DNA from: Streptomyces sp. DG1A-41
GTDB lineage: Bacteria; Actinomycetota; Actinomycetes; Streptomycetales; Streptomycetaceae
Length of the DNA: 64,000 nt
NCBI RefSeq assembly: GCF_037055355.1
Contig: NZ_CP146350.1
Location: 3,185,001 to 3,249,000 of the forward strand
Direction of reading: 5' to 3'
Shown here piece by piece: positions 61,497 through 64,000 of this stretch (the first letter of the stretch is position 1; each line of letters opens with the position of its first letter). The notes beneath the pieces were generated by a model. It saw only the letters and a program-made list of their open reading frames with translations. It made no database searches and was not told where the DNA came from. The translations under genes were made by a program, and so were the position numbers.

Positions 61497-63332
61497 GTGC
61501 ACGACACCGGCACGGGAAGCACGGGAAACACCGCACAGCCCTCCAGACGCGCCGTCCTCGCCGCCACGGCCGGCGCCGCCGGCGCCTTCGCGGCGGCCGG
61601 GCCCTCGTACGCCGCCGGCGCCCCCGACGACGAGCGACTCCACGCCCTCGTCTCGCGTATGACGCTGGAGGAGAAGGTCGGCCAGCTCTTCGTGATGCGG
61701 GTGTACGGCCACTCCGCCACCGCCCCCGACCAGGCCGACATCGACGCCAATTTGGAGGAGATCGGGGTCCGTACGGCCGCCGAGCTCGTCGCGAAGTACC
61801 GGGTCGGCGGCATCATCTACTTCGCCTGGGCGCACAACACCCGCGAGCCGCACCAGATCGCCGATCTGTCCAACGGCATCCAGCGGGCCTCCCTGGACCT
61901 GCCGCGCGGGCTGCCCGTGCTCATCTCCACCGACCAGGAGCACGGGATCGTCGCCCGGGTGGGCAGGCCCGCGACGCTCTTCCCCGGAGCCATGGCCGTC
62001 GGCGCGGGCGGGTCGCGGTCCGATGCCCGGATCCTCGGGCGGATCGCGGGGCGTGAGCTGCGGGCGATGGGGATCCGGCAGGACTACTCCCCCGTGGCCG
62101 ACGTGAACGTCAACCCGGCCAACCCGGTCATCGGCGTACGGTCCTTCGGTGCCGACCCGCGGGCGGTGGCCGCGCTGGTGGCCGCCGAGGTCGCCGGGTA
62201 CCAGGGGTCCGGGGTGGCGGCGACCGCCAAGCACTTCCCCGGGCACGGGGACACCAACGTCGACAGCCACACCGGCTTCCCGACCATCACGCACAGCCGG
62301 GAGCTGTGGGAGAAGCTGGACGCGCCGCCGTTCCGGGCGGCGATCGCCGCGGGCATCGACTCGATCATGACCGCGCATCTGATGGTCCCGGCCCTCGACG
62401 ACTCCGGCGACCCCGCCACCCTCTCCCGCCCGATCCTCACCGGCATCCTCCGCGAGCGGCTCGGCTACGACGGGGTCGTGGTCACGGACTCCCTCGGCAT
62501 GGAGGGCGTGCGGACCAAGTACGGCGACGACCGGGTGCCGGTGCTCGCGCTGAAGGCGGGCGTGGACCAGCTCCTCAACCCGCCCGACCTGGACCTCGCC
62601 TGGAACGCGGTCCTGGCGGCCGTGCGCAACGGCGAGCTGACCGAGGCGCGGCTCGACGAGTCGATCCTGCGGATCCTGCGGCTGAAGACGAAGCTGGGGC
62701 TGTTCCGCGCGCCCTACGTCAGCCACGAGGGTGTCGATCGCACCGTCGGGACCCGGGCGCACCTGGCGGCGGCCGACCGGATCGCCGAGCGGACGACCAC
62801 GCTGCTCGTCAACGAGGGGCGGCTGCTGCCGCTGTCCCGGCGCCGGTACCCCAGGGTGCTGGTGGTCGGGGCCGATCCGGCCTCGCCGTCGGGGACGACC
62901 GGACCGCCGACGGGAGTGCTCGCCGCCGCGCTGACCGGACTCGGCTTCACCGCCACCGCCCTGCCGACCGGGACGGCCCCGTCCGCGGCGGCCATCGCCA
63001 GGGCGGTCGCGGCGGCGCGGGACGCGGACGCGGTGGTGGCGGCGACGTACAACGTCACGGCGGGCAGCAGCCAGAAGACGCTGGTCGAGCAGCTCGTGGC
63101 GACGGGGCGGCCGGTCGTGGCGGTCTCGATCCGTAATCCGTACGACGTGGCCCAGCTGCCCTCCGCCCCGGCGTGCCTGGCGGCCTACTCCTGGACCGAC
63201 GTCGAACTGCGGGCCGCCGCACGGGTGATCGCGGGACGGGTGGAGCCACGCGGAGAACTCCCGGTGCCGGTGCAGCGGGCGGATGATCCGGAGCAGGTGC
63301 TGTACCCGATCGGATACGGGCTGTCGTACTAG
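61497..63332 (+). CDS. Tat-exported GH3 beta-N-acetylhexosaminidase (NagZ-like)
   Basis: This 611-residue glycosidase starts with a Tat signal (PSRRAVLAATAGAAGAFAAAG). The GH3 barrel carries the NagZ-type signature GVAATAKHFPGHGDTNVDSHTGFPTI with the catalytic His/Asp dyad and the nucleophile Asp in VVTDSLGMEGV. A C-terminal alpha/beta sandwich follows (about 420-611). GTG 61497 has GGAAGGAG upstream. It should release N-acetylglucosamine from chitin or wall fragments outside the cell. S. coelicolor has a similar enzyme in the same neighbourhood as I recall. Confidence 0.92.
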   Translation: MHDTGTGSTGNTAQPSRRAVLAATAGAAGAFAAAGPSYAAGAPDDERLHALVSRMTLEEKVGQLFVMRVYGHSATAPDQADIDANLEEIGVRTAAELVAKYRVGGIIYFAWAHNTREPHQIADLSNGIQRASLDLPRGLPVLISTDQEHGIVARVGRPATLFPGAMAVGAGGSRSDARILGRIAGRELRAMGIRQDYSPVADVNVNPANPVIGVRSFGADPRAVAALVAAEVAGYQGSGVAATAKHFPGHGDTNVDSHTGFPTITHSRELWEKLDAPPFRAAIAAGIDSIMTAHLMVPALDDSGDPATLSRPILTGILRERLGYDGVVVTDSLGMEGVRTKYGDDRVPVLALKAGVDQLLNPPDLDLAWNAVLAAVRNGELTEARLDESILRILRLKTKLGLFRAPYVSHEGVDRTVGTRAHLAAADRIAERTTTLLVNEGRLLPLSRRRYPRVLVVGADPASPSGTTGPPTGVLAAALTGLGFTATALPTGTAPSAAAIARAVAAARDADAVVAATYNVTAGSSQKTLVEQLVATGRPVVAVSIRNPYDVAQLPSAPACLAAYSWTDVELRAAARVIAGRVEPRGELPVPVQRADDPEQVLYPIGYGLSY

Positions 63333-63443
63333 ACGTACGTCATGGACCGGGCGCACCACCCCCAACGTGCGCAAACCCTCCCATGAGCCTGGCGTGCGCC
63401 CGCCTCGGCGGCCACGCTGGGCTGGGGCACTGGGGGGACGGCT

Positions 63444-64000
63444 ATGCGTGCGAGAAGTTCGGTGGGGGCGGTGTGGGGGCTGCTGGTGCTGGTCGGCGCG
63501 CTGCTGACCGGGTGCCAGAGTCCCTCGGCGGGTGTCGCGGAGGACGGCCGGCTGGGCGGGCCGGCGTCGGCGACGAACGCCTCCGGCTCGCCGCCGGTGA
63601 CCCGGCCGTCGGGGTACGGGGCGGTGTTCCTCGCGGTCGACGAGTGCAGTTCGTTCGGTACGACGAGCTTCACCGAGGTGCCGTGCGCCGGTGAGCGGGC
63701 GGCGGCCCGGGTCGTGGCGCGGCACGACGGCGCGGTCCGGGACGGGCCGCGCTGCCCGGCGACCACGGACTTCGTGCTGCACATCAGCGAACAGCGGCCC
63801 GCGTCCGACGAGGACGGCGACGGGGCGGTGCCGCAGGGCTACGCCTGTATGCGCAACCTCCAGCCGCCGCACCCGGGCGACCCGGGCGGCGGGGGCGGGC
63901 CGCGCACCATCGTCGGCGACTGCGTCTACAGCTCCGGCGACGGTCAGGTCCGCGAGACCGCGTGCGACGGGAAGGGCGAGCGGGAGCCGGAGTACAAGGT
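63444..64000 (+). CDS. Secreted lipoprotein, hypothetical (partial, runs off window)
   Basis: ATG 63444 opens a frame with a lipoprotein signal: RSSVGAVWGLLVLVGALLTGC with lipobox LLTGC, then a Ser/Gly/Pro-rich linker. The domain that follows holds several cysteines (DECSSFG, VPCAGERAA, RCPATTDF, YACMRN, GDCVYSS, TACDGKG), suggesting disulfides. Lipidation would tether it outside the membrane. The C-terminus is cut off by the window edge. The family is not recognised. Confidence 0.75.
   Translation, partial: MRARSSVGAVWGLLVLVGALLTGCQSPSAGVAEDGRLGGPASATNASGSPPVTRPSGYGAVFLAVDECSSFGTTSFTEVPCAGERAAARVVARHDGAVRDGPRCPATTDFVLHISEQRPASDEDGDGAVPQGYACMRNLQPPHPGDPGGGGGPRTIVGDCVYSSGDGQVRETACDGKGEREPEYK

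Overview
The window is chromosomal DNA of a Streptomyces-type actinomycete. It has very high GC, many GTG starts, ATGA/GTGA start-stop overlaps inside operons, GGAGG-type ribosome sites, DUF397/XRE relics, twin-arginine and LPXTG-type export signals, and large sugar-catabolic operons. From about 18 kb onward the gene order (inositol operon, MMPL/TetR, copper genes, citrate synthase, RecD-like helicase, ribose operon, family-3 glycosidase) resembles the S. coelicolor SCO27xx region as I remember it. I could not verify this.

Layout. 1-9.5 kb: a tightly coupled exopolysaccharide operon (polyprenyl-phosphate sugar transferase, O-antigen ligase/polymerase-like protein, MurJ-type flippase, polysaccharide deacetylase, GT4 glycosyltransferase, Wzz-like protein, FemAB/CelD-like acyltransferase), facing a secreted GH26 beta-mannanase-like enzyme. 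9.7-16.3 kb: an accessory island. It holds an LPETG-anchored acidic tandem-repeat surface protein, a small zinc-finger-like protein, two paralogous tiny secreted Asn/Thr-rich proteins, a small secreted cysteine protein and a truncated copy of it, plus decayed IS110-, IS630- and IS5-type transposases. 16.4-18.5 kb: a secreted subtilisin and small hypothetical genes. 18.5-22.1 kb: an ABC permease with an unusual ecto-hydrolase/ABC-ATPase fusion. 22.3-28.3 kb: inositol catabolism (iolC, aldolase-like, iolB, iolD, mmsA). 28.8-35 kb: a small HTH protein, an MMPL exporter with divergent TetR, and a copper chaperone plus CopA behind a CsoR-like operator. 35.0-35.45 kb: a probable structured non-coding RNA. 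35.5-39.3 kb: citrate synthase and a RecD-like helicase.

39.3-44.7 kb: small regulatory and metabolic genes, including an XRE/DUF397 remnant, DUF4287 plus a phosphotransferase, a CGNR regulator divergent from an MBL-fold hydrolase, a DHFR-like protein and a frameshifted cupin. 44.8-50.75 kb: the ribose operon (LacI regulator, rbsA, fused rbsC-rbsB with a frameshift, rbsK, rbsD). 50.9-55.2 kb: GNAT, alpha/beta hydrolase, TIM-barrel isomerase, MarR-GNAT fusion and a second DHFR-like protein. 55.2-60.2 kb: an IS5-type relic, then a LacI repressor divergent from an oxidoreductase / DHDPS-like (DUF993) / isomerase operon for an unidentified sugar or cyclitol. 60.3-64 kb: a GNAT gene, a Tat-exported GH3 N-acetylhexosaminidase-type enzyme and the start of a lipoprotein gene cut by the window end.

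The most unusual items are the hydrolase-TM-ATPase fusion, the island of repeat-rich surface and Asn/Thr-rich secreted proteins, and the RNA region with mutually exclusive hairpins upstream of a strong terminator. Three genes carry apparent single-base frameshifts and a fourth has lost its expected stop. These could be real decay or sequencing errors.
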